Assembly: GCA_031363705.1 (NCBI GenBank)
Contig: JANLUX010000351.1
Span: 1 to 14,397 of the forward strand
DNA from: JANLUX01 sp031363705
GTDB lineage: Bacteria > Bacteroidota > Bacteroidia > AKYH767-A > OLB10
Length of the DNA stretch: 14,397 nucleotides
Direction of reading: 5' to 3'
Shown here: positions 1 to 7,938 of the stretch, one piece after another
Layout of the letters: every line of letters starts with the position of its first letter
Numbering within the stretch: the first letter of the stretch is position 1
The notes under the pieces: model-generated
What the model was told of the DNA's origin: nothing
The model's input: the letters and a program-made list of their open reading frames with translations, nothing else
Database searches by the model: none
Translations under genes and position numbers: made by a program

Positions 1-1
1 A

Positions 2-1078
2 GTTTCAGGATTTGCTAATTACAGTCAGCGTTATAACCAATCATTTGAAAAAAATCCGACAACGGGTTATTATTACACAGCTGTCTTTTCAAAAATCAGT
101 GGCAACTTGCAGTTTGATTATTTTAATGCAGCATTAAGCAAGGATTATAATCAGCGTGATCTGGGAATTCAAAATGCAAAAAATGAATTCAGTAATTTCT
201 TTGGAGTAAAATATCTTCAAACAAAAGCCAAAGGTTATTTGTTTAGCTGGGATGTGTATGCAAGTGCAAATTATACCACTCGCCTTGAACCCATCACCTA
301 CCAGGAGTTACAGCTAAACTGGGGAGCTAATACGCAACTGAAAAATTTTTGGTACACAGGAGTTTATTTTAATTCAAAACCTACTTACTATTATGATTTT
401 TACGATCCGCGTGTTGAAGGTGCTAAATACATGCATGGCGGATATTGGTTTGGCGGTATGTACATTAACACTGATGATAGCAAACGATTAGCATTAAATC
501 TTAATCTTGGTTATGGTGAATCATCTTATCCTGATGATCCTTACCGCGAAATAAAATTGAATCCTGTGTTTCGGGTGAACGATCATCTGCGGCTCTCCTA
601 TGATTTATTTATGAGTGAGGATAGAGGATCGTTCGGTTATGTGGATATAGATTCAACAGGACAGATAATTTATGGTTTGCGTTTGCTGCATACTGTCACC
701 AATACATTCACAGCTCAATATGCATTCACTTCTAAAATGAATGTGAGTTTGCGTGCACGCTATTACTGGAGCAAAGTAAATTTTGCACGTTTCTATAACC
801 TGAATGAAGATGGCACTGTTGATTACAGCAACTTCACAGGCAACTATGATGAAAACTTCAATGCCTTCAATCTGGATATGATTTACAACTGGGAGTTTGC
901 ACCAGGAAGCAGGTTAAGCATTGCGTGGAAAAATAATATTGAACAGGATGATAATTTAGGACATGATAATTATTTCAGCAACTTTCATAAAACATTTAAC
1001 ACCGCACAATCCAACGGGCTTTCGGTAAAGCTGATCTATTACCTCGATTACCAGTATTTGAAAAGAAAGAATAGCTAA
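2..1078 (+). CDS. DUF5916-type outer-membrane protein, C-terminal part (5' end outside window)
   Basis: The reading frame is open from the left edge (first full codon at base 2) and stops at 1076-1078, so this is the C-terminal ~358 residues of a longer protein. The sequence is rich in alternating aromatic/polar beta-strand segments (for example GYWFGGMYINTDD and LRARYYWSKVNFARFYN) and ends in short hydrophobic strands typical of outer-membrane beta-barrels. Composition and late motifs (FNLDMIYNWEFAPGSRLSIAWKN, then a YYLDYQYL end) match my memory of the C-terminal barrel-like domain of DUF5916 proteins. These usually carry an N-terminal carbohydrate-binding-like domain, which would lie outside the window. 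The substrate is unknown. A TTG at 107 is only an internal codon: the frame continues upstream of it with protein-like sequence. No clear terminator was seen before lon. Confidence 0.75.
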   Translation, partial: VSGFANYSQRYNQSFEKNPTTGYYYTAVFSKISGNLQFDYFNAALSKDYNQRDLGIQNAKNEFSNFFGVKYLQTKAKGYLFSWDVYASANYTTRLEPITYQELQLNWGANTQLKNFWYTGVYFNSKPTYYYDFYDPRVEGAKYMHGGYWFGGMYINTDDSKRLALNLNLGYGESSYPDDPYREIKLNPVFRVNDHLRLSYDLFMSEDRGSFGYVDIDSTGQIIYGLRLLHTVTNTFTAQYAFTSKMNVSLRARYYWSKVNFARFYNLNEDGTVDYSNFTGNYDENFNAFNLDMIYNWEFAPGSRLSIAWKNNIEQDDNLGHDNYFSNFHKTFNTAQSNGLSVKLIYYLDYQYLKRKNS

Positions 1079-1231
1079 TCACAAATAAATTGTTTCCTGA
1101 CCTTTTTATAGATATCATTTTTCATTTGAATCTCTTAGTTACCATAATTATACTGTTGAATAGATTTCATTTTTATCATCATATCATCAAATCCATAAAT
1201 CATCAAATCAAAAATTCCAATGGCACGGCTA

Positions 1232-1260
1232 TTGACTTAGGATAGTTTCCCCCATTTTTG
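1232..1260 (+). promoter_or_regulatory. Putative Bacteroidota-type promoter of lon
   Basis: TTG at 1232-1234 is followed after 18 bases by CATTTTTG at 1253-1260, which matches 7 of 8 positions of the Bacteroidota -7 consensus TAnnTTTG. Transcription would start near 1266, about 27 bases before the lon start codon. Assigned by pattern only. Confidence 0.45.
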
Positions 1261-1292
1261 CACTTTATTAATGACACATTGACACAAACATT

Positions 1293-3776
1293 ATGAACTC
1301 ATTTGAAAATTATAATACTCCCGGTTTGCCACAATTACTTGTATCAGACGATGAACCTGAATTAATTCCTTTACTGACAAACGAGGACGAAGAATATATG
1401 AATGCCGAACAATTGCCTGAAATTGTGTCGGTACTGCCATTACGTAATACAGTTTTATTTCCAGGTGTTGTTATTCCGATTACTGTAGGTCGTGATAAAT
1501 CAATTAACCTGATTAAAGATGCTTATAAGGGTGATAAAATAATTGGTGTAGTGGCGCAAAAAGATGTGAGCATTGAAGATCCGCAGTTGAAAGATTTAAA
1601 CAGCATCGGAACGGTTGCACAAATTCTTCGCATGTTACGTATGCCTGATGGAAATACTACAGTGATAATTCAAGGCAAACGCAGGTTTAAATTAAAAGAG
1701 TTAGTGGAAACCGAACCTTATCTGCGTGCAACCATTGAACCTTTTGCTGACAAACATCGTCCTGAATTTGACAAAGAGTTTAATGCAATTGTTGATTCGC
1801 TAAAAGATCTTTCCTTACAAATCATACAGGCATCTCCCAATATTCCTTCTGAAGCATCATTTGCTATCAAGAATATTGAGAGTCCATCGTTCCTTATCAA
1901 TTTCATTTGCTCCAATATGAATGCTGATGTGGATAAGAAACAGGAGATGCTGGAGATGGCGGACATAAAAGAGCGTGCGACAAAAGTTTTGGAATACATA
2001 ACCAAAGAATTGCAGATGCTCGAATTGAAAAACCAGATCCAGAGTAAAGTAAAAACAGATATTGATAAGCAACAGCGCGAATATTTTTTAAATCAGCAAT
2101 TACGCACCATACAGGAAGAATTAGGTGGCAACACTCCTGATAAAGAACTTGCTGAAATGCGTGAACGCGCCAAGACAAAAAAATGGAAGCAAGAAGTAGC
2201 CGCAGTTTTTAATAAAGAGATGGATCGCTTAGGTCGTATCAATCCCGCTGCTGCGGAATACTCTGTTACGATGAATTACTTAGAGTTATTACTGGAACTT
2301 CCATGGGACGAATACACCAACGATAATTTTGATTTAAAACGTGCAGAGAAAATTCTGAATCGTGATCATTATGGTTTAGAGAAAGTTAAGAACAGGATTC
2401 TGGAATACCTTGCCGTGATCAAGTTAAAGAAAGACATGAAATCTCCAATCATGTGCCTGGTGGGTCCTCCCGGAGTTGGTAAAACTTCATTAGGAAAATC
2501 AGTTGCAGAAGCTGTTGGCAGAAAATATGTGCGAATGTCGCTTGGTGGTGTGCGTGATGAAGCAGAGATCAGAGGACATCGCAAAACTTATATTGGTGCA
2601 ATGCCTGGCAGAGTGATGCAGAATATTAAAAAAGCAAAATCATCTAATCCTGTTTTTATATTGGATGAAGTGGATAAGCTTTCAAACGATATGCATGGTG
2701 ATCCTTCTTCGGCATTGCTTGAGGTGTTGGATCCGGAACAAAACACAACCTTTTACGATAACTATGTGGAGATTGAATATGACCTGAGTAAAGTTTTATT
2801 TATCGCCACAGCAAATACTTTATCAACCATTCAACCTGCTTTACGCGATAGGATGGAAATCATTGACATCAGTGGTTATACGTTAGAAGAAAAAATTCAT
2901 ATCGCACACAATCACTTAATTCCAAAACAGCTTGAAGCACACGGATTGCAAATAGATCAATTATTGTTTTCTGATGCGGTTGTGAAAATGATTATTGAAC
3001 AATACACGTATGAATCAGGAGTGCGTACACTGGAGAAATCGATTGCTGCGGTAGTTCGCTCTGTTGCAAAACTGGTGGCAATGGAAGAAAAATATGAACG
3101 TAAAATTTCTGCAGCACAGGTAATAAAAGCATTGGGTGCACCAAGGTTTTTTGCTGACCGTCATACATCAAATGAAGTTGCAGGAGTAGTTACAGGTCTT
3201 GCATGGAATTCAAATGGAGGAAGTGTTTTGTTTATTGAATCCAGCTTAAGCAAAGGCAATGGCAGATTAACCTTGACAGGTAACTTAGGCGATGTGATGA
3301 AAGAAAGTGCAATCATTGCATTGGCTTATTTAAAATCGCATGCTGCAAAACTGAAAATTGATCCGCGTGTTTTTGATCAGTGGAACATTCATGTACACGT
3401 TCCTGAAGGAGCTATTCCAAAAGATGGTCCTTCTGCAGGAGTAACTATGCTTACATCACTTGCTTCATTGTTTACGCAATTGCGTGTAAAAAATAAACTG
3501 GCAATGACAGGAGAAATCACTTTGCGTGGAAAAGTATTACCAGTAGGAGGGATCAAAGAAAAAATTCTTGCAGCCAAGCGGGCAGGTATTAAAGAAATTG
3601 TTTTGTGTAAAGACAACAAAAAAGATATTGAAGAAATAAAAAAAGAATACATCAGCGATCTTACTTTTCACTATGCAGAAACCATGATGGACGTCTTGAA
3701 AATTGCCCTTACTACACAAAAAGTGAAAGACCCGGTTGACCTTTCGGTGAAAGAGAAGGAAGTGAAGGTGGCGTAA
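1293..3776 (+). CDS. lon: ATP-dependent endopeptidase Lon (La), AAA+ serine protease
   Basis: Lon is a cytoplasmic hexameric protease that unfolds and degrades damaged and selected regulatory proteins. The 827-residue product has the full architecture. A LON substrate-binding domain spans about residues 43-240 (begins VSVLPLRNTVLFPGVVIP), followed by a helical linker. The AAA+ module has Walker A GPPGVGKT (K397) and Walker B FILDE (D458, E459). The C-terminal protease domain has S714 in PKDGPSAG and K757 in GGIKEK; their 43-residue separation equals that of the E. coli Ser-Lys dyad. It is slightly longer than E. coli Lon, with an acidic extension of about 40 residues at the N terminus, as I recall for Bacteroidota Lon. 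The ATG at 1293 sits just downstream of a plausible promoter. No sign of damage. The gene appears monocistronic. Confidence 0.98.
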   Translation: MNSFENYNTPGLPQLLVSDDEPELIPLLTNEDEEYMNAEQLPEIVSVLPLRNTVLFPGVVIPITVGRDKSINLIKDAYKGDKIIGVVAQKDVSIEDPQLKDLNSIGTVAQILRMLRMPDGNTTVIIQGKRRFKLKELVETEPYLRATIEPFADKHRPEFDKEFNAIVDSLKDLSLQIIQASPNIPSEASFAIKNIESPSFLINFICSNMNADVDKKQEMLEMADIKERATKVLEYITKELQMLELKNQIQSKVKTDIDKQQREYFLNQQLRTIQEELGGNTPDKELAEMRERAKTKKWKQEVAAVFNKEMDRLGRINPAAAEYSVTMNYLELLLELPWDEYTNDNFDLKRAEKILNRDHYGLEKVKNRILEYLAVIKLKKDMKSPIMCLVGPPGVGKTSLGKSVAEAVGRKYVRMSLGGVRDEAEIRGHRKTYIGAMPGRVMQNIKKAKSSNPVFILDEVDKLSNDMHGDPSSALLEVLDPEQNTTFYDNYVEIEYDLSKVLFIATANTLSTIQPALRDRMEIIDISGYTLEEKIHIAHNHLIPKQLEAHGLQIDQLLFSDAVVKMIIEQYTYESGVRTLEKSIAAVVRSVAKLVAMEEKYERKISAAQVIKALGAPRFFADRHTSNEVAGVVTGLAWNSNGGSVLFIESSLSKGNGRLTLTGNLGDVMKESAIIALAYLKSHAAKLKIDPRVFDQWNIHVHVPEGAIPKDGPSAGVTMLTSLASLFTQLRVKNKLAMTGEITLRGKVLPVGGIKEKILAAKRAGIKEIVLCKDNKKDIEEIKKEYISDLTFHYAETMMDVLKIALTTQKVKDPVDLSVKEKEVKVA

Positions 3777-3843
3777 GGTGAAAGTATGGGGTAATTGATT
3801 TTTTATAAAACTTTATCAGTTCAAGATGCATTAATAATTCATT

Positions 3844-4293
3844 GTGATTAAAACTTTGTTCAACCAACAAAATACAAACGAAATTATTATCCGTATAAAT
3901 AAATTAGTGCCTGATGATAAATGTAAATGGGGCTCAATGACTCCAACCGCGATGCTTTACCATTGCAACAAAACGAACACTGCAATTATGGAGTCGAAGC
4001 CAACAGATAAAACGCCAACACTAAAACAACGGCTGCAAAAGTTTGTAGTGATGAATGTATTGCAACGGTTACCAAAAGGTAGAAAATCTAGACCTAAATT
4101 TTTACAGACGCAGGATCAACAATTAGGCTTTAAAGAGGAAAGAAAACTATTTATTGAAACAGTTTCCGGGTTTATTAATTATAAAGGCAACCTTAATGGT
4201 GCGCATCCAAATTTTGGCAGGTTGAATACAATGGAATGGGGTCACTTTGCATGGATGCATATGTATCATCATCTTCGGCAGTTTGGGGTGTGA
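3844..4293 (+). CDS. DUF1569 / DinB-like four-helix protein
   Basis: This is a 149-residue soluble protein. The C terminus, HPNFGRLNTMEWGHFAWMHM followed by YHHLRQFGV, is the hallmark of DUF1569, a branch of the DinB/YfiT-like four-helix-bundle metal-binding superfamily. H40 (in MLYHCN), H139 and H143 (H-x3-H) could form the three-histidine metal site of that fold. The substrate is unknown; some DinB relatives are thiol transferases, but nothing here proves that. The start is GTG at 3844, because the frame has a stop at 3835-3837 and the next ATG (codon 32) would remove a conserved helix. It follows lon by 67 bases and precedes the AraC gene by 51, so co-transcription with either is possible, although the AraC gene seems to have its own promoter. 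Confidence 0.8.
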   Translation: MIKTLFNQQNTNEIIIRINKLVPDDKCKWGSMTPTAMLYHCNKTNTAIMESKPTDKTPTLKQRLQKFVVMNVLQRLPKGRKSRPKFLQTQDQQLGFKEERKLFIETVSGFINYKGNLNGAHPNFGRLNTMEWGHFAWMHMYHHLRQFGV

Positions 4294-4314
4294 ACCCTCT
4301 GCTTTAAATACGAC

Positions 4315-4322
4315 TATATTTG
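4315..4322 (+). promoter_or_regulatory. Putative -7 promoter box of the AraC-family gene
   Basis: TATATTTG matches TAnnTTTG at every fixed position and lies 22 bases before the ATG at 4345, giving a very short leader. I found no good TTG at the -33 distance, as would suit an activator-dependent or weak promoter. Assigned by pattern only. Confidence 0.4.
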
Positions 4323-4344
4323 AATAGTATTTACAAATGTTAGA

Positions 4345-5178
4345 ATGACACAACCCTTCACCATATTTAATTTCAACGAAGATGATGTAAAGAAAGTAGC
4401 TGCATCTGTTAATGAGCCTCACAATCATGAGTTTGAAGAATTGATTGTTGGCATAAAAGGAGTGCTGGAACATTTCATTGATTTTAAAACCACAACTTTG
4501 GATGCGCCTTTTGTAAGTTTTGTAACAAAAGGAAAAGTGCATCGTGTGAAACCGGGAATTAAAAACGGTAAATGCAAGATATGGGTGTTGCGTTTCAAGA
4601 GCGAATTTATTCCTGAAACGACATTTCAGTTATATTCTTATTATCATGATCATGCAAGCCTAAAGGTGCAGGAAGGAGATTGCTTCAACCGTTTAGTTAC
4701 GCTTTGTGAAATGATGTTTAACGAAATGCAACAAGCTATACCTGACTACGCTGTGGTGAGGCATTTGCTGAGTGCGCTGTTTACAATGATTGAGTCGGAA
4801 AGGAAAAAAGCAGAACCGGATACCAATGACTTTCACAAGACACAGAACATTACTTTCAAAAACTTTTTGAAAATATTAGAAGAAAATTTTCACCGTCCTG
4901 AAGGTGTTGAATTTTATGCAGAGAAATTATTTATGTCTGCACGCAACCTGAATTTGATCTGCCAGAATATTTTGCAGAAAAGTGTTTCAGAAATTATTGA
5001 AACACGCAAACTGATTGAAGCAAAAAATCTTTTAATCAATTCTGATAAATCCATTTCTGAAATTGGCTTTGAATTAGGTTATAATGAGAAGGCATATTTC
5101 ACGAATGTTTTTAAAAAGAAGTCAGGTCAAACACCTACTGAGTTTCGCGAAGAAATGAGGAAGCTTGTTTCGGGCTAA
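4345..5178 (+). CDS. AraC-family transcriptional regulator
   Basis: A 277-residue one-component regulator. The N-terminal ~150 residues look like a cupin-type sensor domain: H26, H28 and E32 in the segment PHNHEFEELIVG, then a beta-rich stretch. The C-terminal ~105 residues form the double helix-turn-helix AraC DNA-binding domain. It includes the diagnostic second-HTH pattern ISEIGFELGYNEKAYFTNVF (from residue 237), followed by KKKSGQTPTEFRE. The ligand is unknown. The ATG at 4345 has a perfect TAnnTTTG box 22 bases upstream. The gene downstream is separated by repeats, so the targets are probably not in its own operon. The shared promoter motifs at 6076 and 10123 are candidate targets (inference). 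No signs of damage. Confidence 0.93.
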   Translation: MTQPFTIFNFNEDDVKKVAASVNEPHNHEFEELIVGIKGVLEHFIDFKTTTLDAPFVSFVTKGKVHRVKPGIKNGKCKIWVLRFKSEFIPETTFQLYSYYHDHASLKVQEGDCFNRLVTLCEMMFNEMQQAIPDYAVVRHLLSALFTMIESERKKAEPDTNDFHKTQNITFKNFLKILEENFHRPEGVEFYAEKLFMSARNLNLICQNILQKSVSEIIETRKLIEAKNLLINSDKSISEIGFELGYNEKAYFTNVFKKKSGQTPTEFREEMRKLVSG

Positions 5179-5219
5179 ATGATAATCTGTTCTTGAAATG
5201 AAGCTAAAGAAATAAAATA

Positions 5220-5342
5220 TTGAACCACATAGTCACAGTAGGCACATAGGAAAATACCACATAGAAAAATTAATGAAATATTTGAATGGGTTTGAGAAAA
5301 TTTATGTGAAAAACATATGTTCCTATGTATTATCTGGTTCAA
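5220..5342. repeat. Inverted-repeat unit 1 (ACATAG family, empty)
   Basis: The left arm 5220-5264 begins TTGAACCACATAG and contains further CACATAG words. The right arm 5301-5342 reads TTTATGTG...TCCTATGT...CTGGTTCAA, the approximate reverse complement. The arms are separated by 36 bases with no gene. It is the first of four related units between 5220 and 6046. Confidence 0.8.
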
Positions 5343-5353
5343 AAAGTTTTAAT

Positions 5354-5389
5354 TTGGAATCACGTAGTCAGATAGAAAAAACACATAGC
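5354..5389. repeat. Inverted-repeat unit 2, left arm (encloses the GxxExxY gene)
   Basis: TTGGAATCACGTAG followed by AGATAG and ACACATAG words gives a degenerate copy of the same left arm seen at 5220. It ends 2 bases before the proposed start codon at 5392, so it forms the whole 5' leader of the gene. Confidence 0.65.
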
Positions 5390-5391
5390 TA

Positions 5392-5808
5392 TTGATACCA
5401 ACAAAAAAATATTTAAACGAGCTTACTTATAAAGTTATTGGTTGTGCCATTGAGGTACATAAACATCTTGGTCCTGGATTATTGGAAAGTGTTTATGAAA
5501 AATGCTTTGTTAAAGAATTGGAATTGCGGGGAATTGCTTATTTAAAACAGATTTGGGTGCCGTTGGAATACAAAGGTCTTACACTTGACACTGAATTGCG
5601 ATTGGACGTATTGGTTGAAGACATACTTTGTGTCGAATTGAAAGCACAAGAAGGGCTTTTACCCATTCATGAAGCAACTCTTCTTTCCTACATGCAAATG
5701 TTGCAAAAACCTAAGGGAATTCTAATCAACTTTCATTGTGTTAATATTTTTAAAGAGGGACAAAGAACTTTTGTAAACTCAATATTTTCTTCACTTCCTG
5801 AAGGGTAA
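5392..5808 (+). CDS. GxxExxY protein, PD-(D/E)XK nuclease-like
   Basis: A 138-residue protein of the GxxExxY family. The name motif is G29-L-L-E32-S-V-Y35, in the conserved context AIEVHKHLGPGLLESVYE. D72 (RLDVLVED) and E82-L-K84 (CVELKAQE) fit the D...ExK active site of PD-(D/E)XK nucleases. The downstream LPIHEATLLSYMQML and GILINF segments are also typical. Catalysis and target have not been established, as far as I know. The start is TTG at 5392: there is a stop at 5386-5388 and no ATG before the conserved NELTYKVIG. No ribosome-binding site is visible. The gene is bounded on both sides, 2 bases away, by arms of a local inverted repeat, with three similar units without a gene nearby. This suggests it belongs to the repeat family rather than to the adjacent operons. 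Confidence 0.88.
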   Translation: MIPTKKYLNELTYKVIGCAIEVHKHLGPGLLESVYEKCFVKELELRGIAYLKQIWVPLEYKGLTLDTELRLDVLVEDILCVELKAQEGLLPIHEATLLSYMQMLQKPKGILINFHCVNIFKEGQRTFVNSIFSSLPEG

Positions 5809-5810
5809 TT

Positions 5811-5840
5811 CTTTGTGAAACGCTGGTCCTATGAGGTTCA
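5811..5840. repeat. Inverted-repeat unit 2, right arm
   Basis: CTTTGTGAAACG then TCCTATGAGGTTCA resembles the right arm of unit 1 (TTATGTGAAAAAC...TCCTATGT...GGTTCA) and is the approximate inverse of the left arm at 5354. It begins 2 bases after the stop codon of the GxxExxY gene (5806-5808). Confidence 0.65.
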
Positions 5841-5844
5841 GTTT

Positions 5845-5934
5845 TTAACCACATAGAACATAGAAAACATAGGAAATTCACATAGCTAAAATCTATTGGG
5901 GGTACCATGTTCCTATTGTGCTTATAAGGTTCAA
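5845..5934. repeat. Inverted-repeat unit 3 (ACATAG family, empty)
   Basis: The left arm 5845-5885 has four ACATAG words (starting 5851, 5858, 5867 and 5880). The right arm 5893-5934 has CTATTG, CATGTTCCTATTGTG and ends AAGGTTCAA. There is no open frame of interest between the arms. A partial extra right-arm end (GTGTGGTTCAAC, 5942-5953) follows it. Confidence 0.75.
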
Positions 5935-5960
5935 CTTTGCCGTGTGGTTCAACTTTTTTT

Positions 5961-6046
5961 CACCACATAGGATATAGGAAACATAGAAAAAAGTATATAA
6001 GAAATCTATGTGAAATTCTATGTACCTATGTGTCTATGTGGTTCAA
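5961..6046. repeat. Inverted-repeat unit 4 (ACATAG family, empty)
   Basis: The left arm 5961-5986 reads CACCACATAGG...ATAGG...ACATAG. The right arm 6004-6046 has three CTATGT words plus one CTATGTG-like copy, and ends CTATGTGGTTCAA. The best-preserved arm of the group is this right one. Transcribed, it could fold into a long imperfect hairpin. Confidence 0.78.
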
Positions 6047-6075
6047 TTATTACAGCAGATTGTCCCTGCTTCCTG

Positions 6076-6134
6076 ATATCACAACACTTTTTCCGAATAC
6101 TGTTACCGTTTCCATTTTATCAGTAGCATCTTTG
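6076..6134 (+). promoter_or_regulatory. Promoter and putative operator of the NTF2-like lipoprotein gene
   Basis: 6076-6109 shares 28 of 34 bases with 10123-10156 upstream of the YceI gene: both start ATATCACAACAC, have CCGAA in the middle and end TGTTACCGT. Within it, TTTCCG (6090) and TTACCG (6103) form a direct repeat with a 13-base period. A -7-like CATCTTTG follows at 6127-6134, 18 bases after TTACCG, so the second half-site sits where the -33 element would be. The start codon is 36 bases downstream of the box. Confidence 0.6.
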
Positions 6135-6170
6135 TGCTGTAAAATTTTAACCTTTAATTAAAAATCAAAA

Positions 6171-6761
6171 ATGAAAACATCCACAACATTTAAAACAATA
6201 GTAACAGCATTAGTTGTTGCAGTAATTGCAACTTTTACTAGTTGTACAAACAATGGAGAAAACAATTCAGCAAGCAAAGCGGAAATTGACTCGCTCCGAA
6301 ATCAAATCGCAGAACTTACTTCAGGCAACGAAGAGATTGCAAAAAATCTTGACAAATTCGATACGCTTGATTTCACTGTTTTCACAAACCAGGAATGGAC
6401 ACGTTTGCATGAAAGTCATTCCAAAGATATTTTAGTACACTGGCCCGATGGACACACCACTACAGGAATTGAAAAACATATTGAAGATCTGAAAGCCATG
6501 TTTGTGTATGCTCCTAATACCAGCATCAAAGAACATCCGATCCGTTTCGGTTCAGGTAACTACACAGCAGTTACAGGAGTGATGACAGGAACTTTTTCAA
6601 AGCCAATGCCAATCGGTGGCGGAAAATTTATTCCTCCATCTAACAAATCATTTTCGATTGCGATGTGTACCATCGGAGTTTGGAAAGATGGAGTGATGAG
6701 TGAAGAATATTTATTCTGGGATAACCAGACATACATGAATCAGATTGGGTTAGGGAAATAG
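6171..6761 (+). CDS. NTF2/SnoaL-like (ester cyclase-like) lipoprotein
   Basis: A 196-residue exported protein. The N terminus MKTSTTFKTIVTALVVAVIATFTSC is a lipoprotein signal peptide with the probable lipidated Cys at residue 25, followed by an Asn-rich spacer. Residues ~36-63 (KAEIDSLRNQIAELTSGNEE) have a leucine/isoleucine heptad pattern and may form a short coiled coil. From about residue 70 a SnoaL/NTF2-like alpha+beta cone fold begins: QEWTRLHESHSKDILVHWPDG, then a central sheet ending GVMSEEYLFWDNQTYMNQIGL, as in small ester-cyclase-like proteins. The substrate is unknown, and many family members are only binding proteins. ATG 6171 is supported by the signal peptide. The promoter motif upstream is shared with the YceI gene. 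The next gene starts 94 bases later with no strong terminator between, so the two may be co-transcribed. Confidence 0.82.
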   Translation: MKTSTTFKTIVTALVVAVIATFTSCTNNGENNSASKAEIDSLRNQIAELTSGNEEIAKNLDKFDTLDFTVFTNQEWTRLHESHSKDILVHWPDGHTTTGIEKHIEDLKAMFVYAPNTSIKEHPIRFGSGNYTAVTGVMTGTFSKPMPIGGGKFIPPSNKSFSIAMCTIGVWKDGVMSEEYLFWDNQTYMNQIGLGK

Positions 6762-6855
6762 CATTTCTTTTTTCCATTTAATCTTCTTCCTCAAAAACAA
6801 AGGCATGTTTTTTACCTGATTAATATTAAACAATCAAAAAGCTCTTATATTAATC

Positions 6856-7908
6856 ATGGAATTAGGATTAATGGCATTTGCTGATATGGAACCAGAGTCG
6901 CTTCCAGGAAGCGGTATCAACGCACATCAGCGGTTGAAAGATCTGATGGAAGAAATAAAACTTGCTGATGAACTTGGACTGGATGTATTTGGTGTAGGTG
7001 AACATCATCGTCCTGATTATGCTGTTTCATCACCAACAGTTGTGCTGGGAGCAGCTGCAATGGTCACTAAAAATATCAAGCTGTCGAGCGCAGTAACTGT
7101 GCTTAGTTCTGATGATCCTGTTCGTGTGTTTCAGGATTTTGCAACAGTTGATCTTTTATCAGGAGGTCGTGCTGAAATCATGGCAGGCAGAGGTTCTTTC
7201 ATTGAGTCGTTTCCATTATTTGGTTATGATCTTGAAGACTATGATGAATTATTCACTGAAAAATTAGAATTGTTATTGAATTTAAATAAGAGTGAAAAAT
7301 TATCATGGAAAGGCAAGCATCGTCCATCATTCAATAACCTTGGAATTTATCCGCGTCCATATCAATCATCATTGCCTGTCTGGATTGCAGTGGGAGGAAC
7401 TCCGCAATCAGCAATAAGAGCAGCCAAACTTGGTTTACCACTGATGTTGGCCATCATTGGGGGAATGCCTGAGCAGTTTGTTCCATTAATAAATCTCTAT
7501 CGTGATACTGCAATGAAATCAGGAACGGATATGGATACATTACAGATTGGTATCAACAACCATGTATATATCAGTGAAGACTCACAAACAGCAGCGGATG
7601 AATTTTATCCACATTATGCAGCTGTGATGACTCGTATAGGTCGGGAGAGAGGATGGCAGCCATTATCGCGTCAGCAGTATGAACAATTGCGTTCACCAAA
7701 AGGTGCATTGATGGTAGGCAGTGTGCAACAAGTGATTGATAAAATTTTATATGAGCATGAGTTATTTCACAACACACGTTTTGTAGCTCAGGCAAGTGTT
7801 GGCAATGTTCCACATAGTTTAGTGATGAAATCAATAGAATTATTTGGAACAAAAGTAGCGCCCGTGATGCGGAAAGAAATTGCTTCAGCAATATTCCCAA
7901 TTAAATAA
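6856..7908 (+). CDS. LLM-class flavin-dependent oxidoreductase (luciferase-like)
   Basis: A 350-residue cytoplasmic protein of the bacterial luciferase-like TIM-barrel family, which uses reduced flavin (FMN or F420) to oxidise or reduce small molecules. The features visible are the barrel start MELGLMAFADMEPES, the G48-E49-H50-H51 motif in GVGEHHRPDYAVSSP, and the DLLSGGRAEIMAGRGSF segment (residues 99-115). The flavin-pocket segment SLPVWIAVGGTPQSAIRAAKLG and a C-terminal helix are also present. The length is normal for the family. The substrate cannot be told from sequence; in Bacteroidota FMN is more likely than F420 (inference). The ATG at 6856 has no strong ribosome-binding site. The gene ends 30 bases before a perfect 15-bp terminator stem that faces the convergent minus-strand genes. 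Confidence 0.92.
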   Translation: MELGLMAFADMEPESLPGSGINAHQRLKDLMEEIKLADELGLDVFGVGEHHRPDYAVSSPTVVLGAAAMVTKNIKLSSAVTVLSSDDPVRVFQDFATVDLLSGGRAEIMAGRGSFIESFPLFGYDLEDYDELFTEKLELLLNLNKSEKLSWKGKHRPSFNNLGIYPRPYQSSLPVWIAVGGTPQSAIRAAKLGLPLMLAIIGGMPEQFVPLINLYRDTAMKSGTDMDTLQIGINNHVYISEDSQTAADEFYPHYAAVMTRIGRERGWQPLSRQQYEQLRSPKGALMVGSVQQVIDKILYEHELFHNTRFVAQASVGNVPHSLVMKSIELFGTKVAPVMRKEIASAIFPIK

Positions 7909-7938
7909 TAATTATACACGCTATTAATCAATAAAATA

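Noticed and set aside
4147..4542. 131-codon minus-strand open frame
   Set aside because: It lies opposite the DUF1569 and AraC genes, crosses their intergenic region, and its translation looks like antisense noise.
5220..6046. ACATAG repeats as a CRISPR array
   Set aside because: The words are short, their spacing is irregular (7, 9 and 13 bases), and they come as inverted pairs. There are no equal repeats with unique spacers and no cas genes.
5937..6161. 74-codon plus-strand open frame
   Set aside because: It runs through repeat unit 4 and the shared promoter element. The composition is that of the repeat, and no protein family is recognisable.
6785..6815. Possible terminator after the NTF2-like lipoprotein gene
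   Set aside because: AAAAAC...GTTTTT pairing is all A/T apart from one pair, too weak to call.
6811..6835. TTTACCTGATTAATATTAAA upstream of the LLM gene as another operator copy
   Set aside because: Only the TTACC word agrees with the shared motif. The second half-site and the -7 box are absent.
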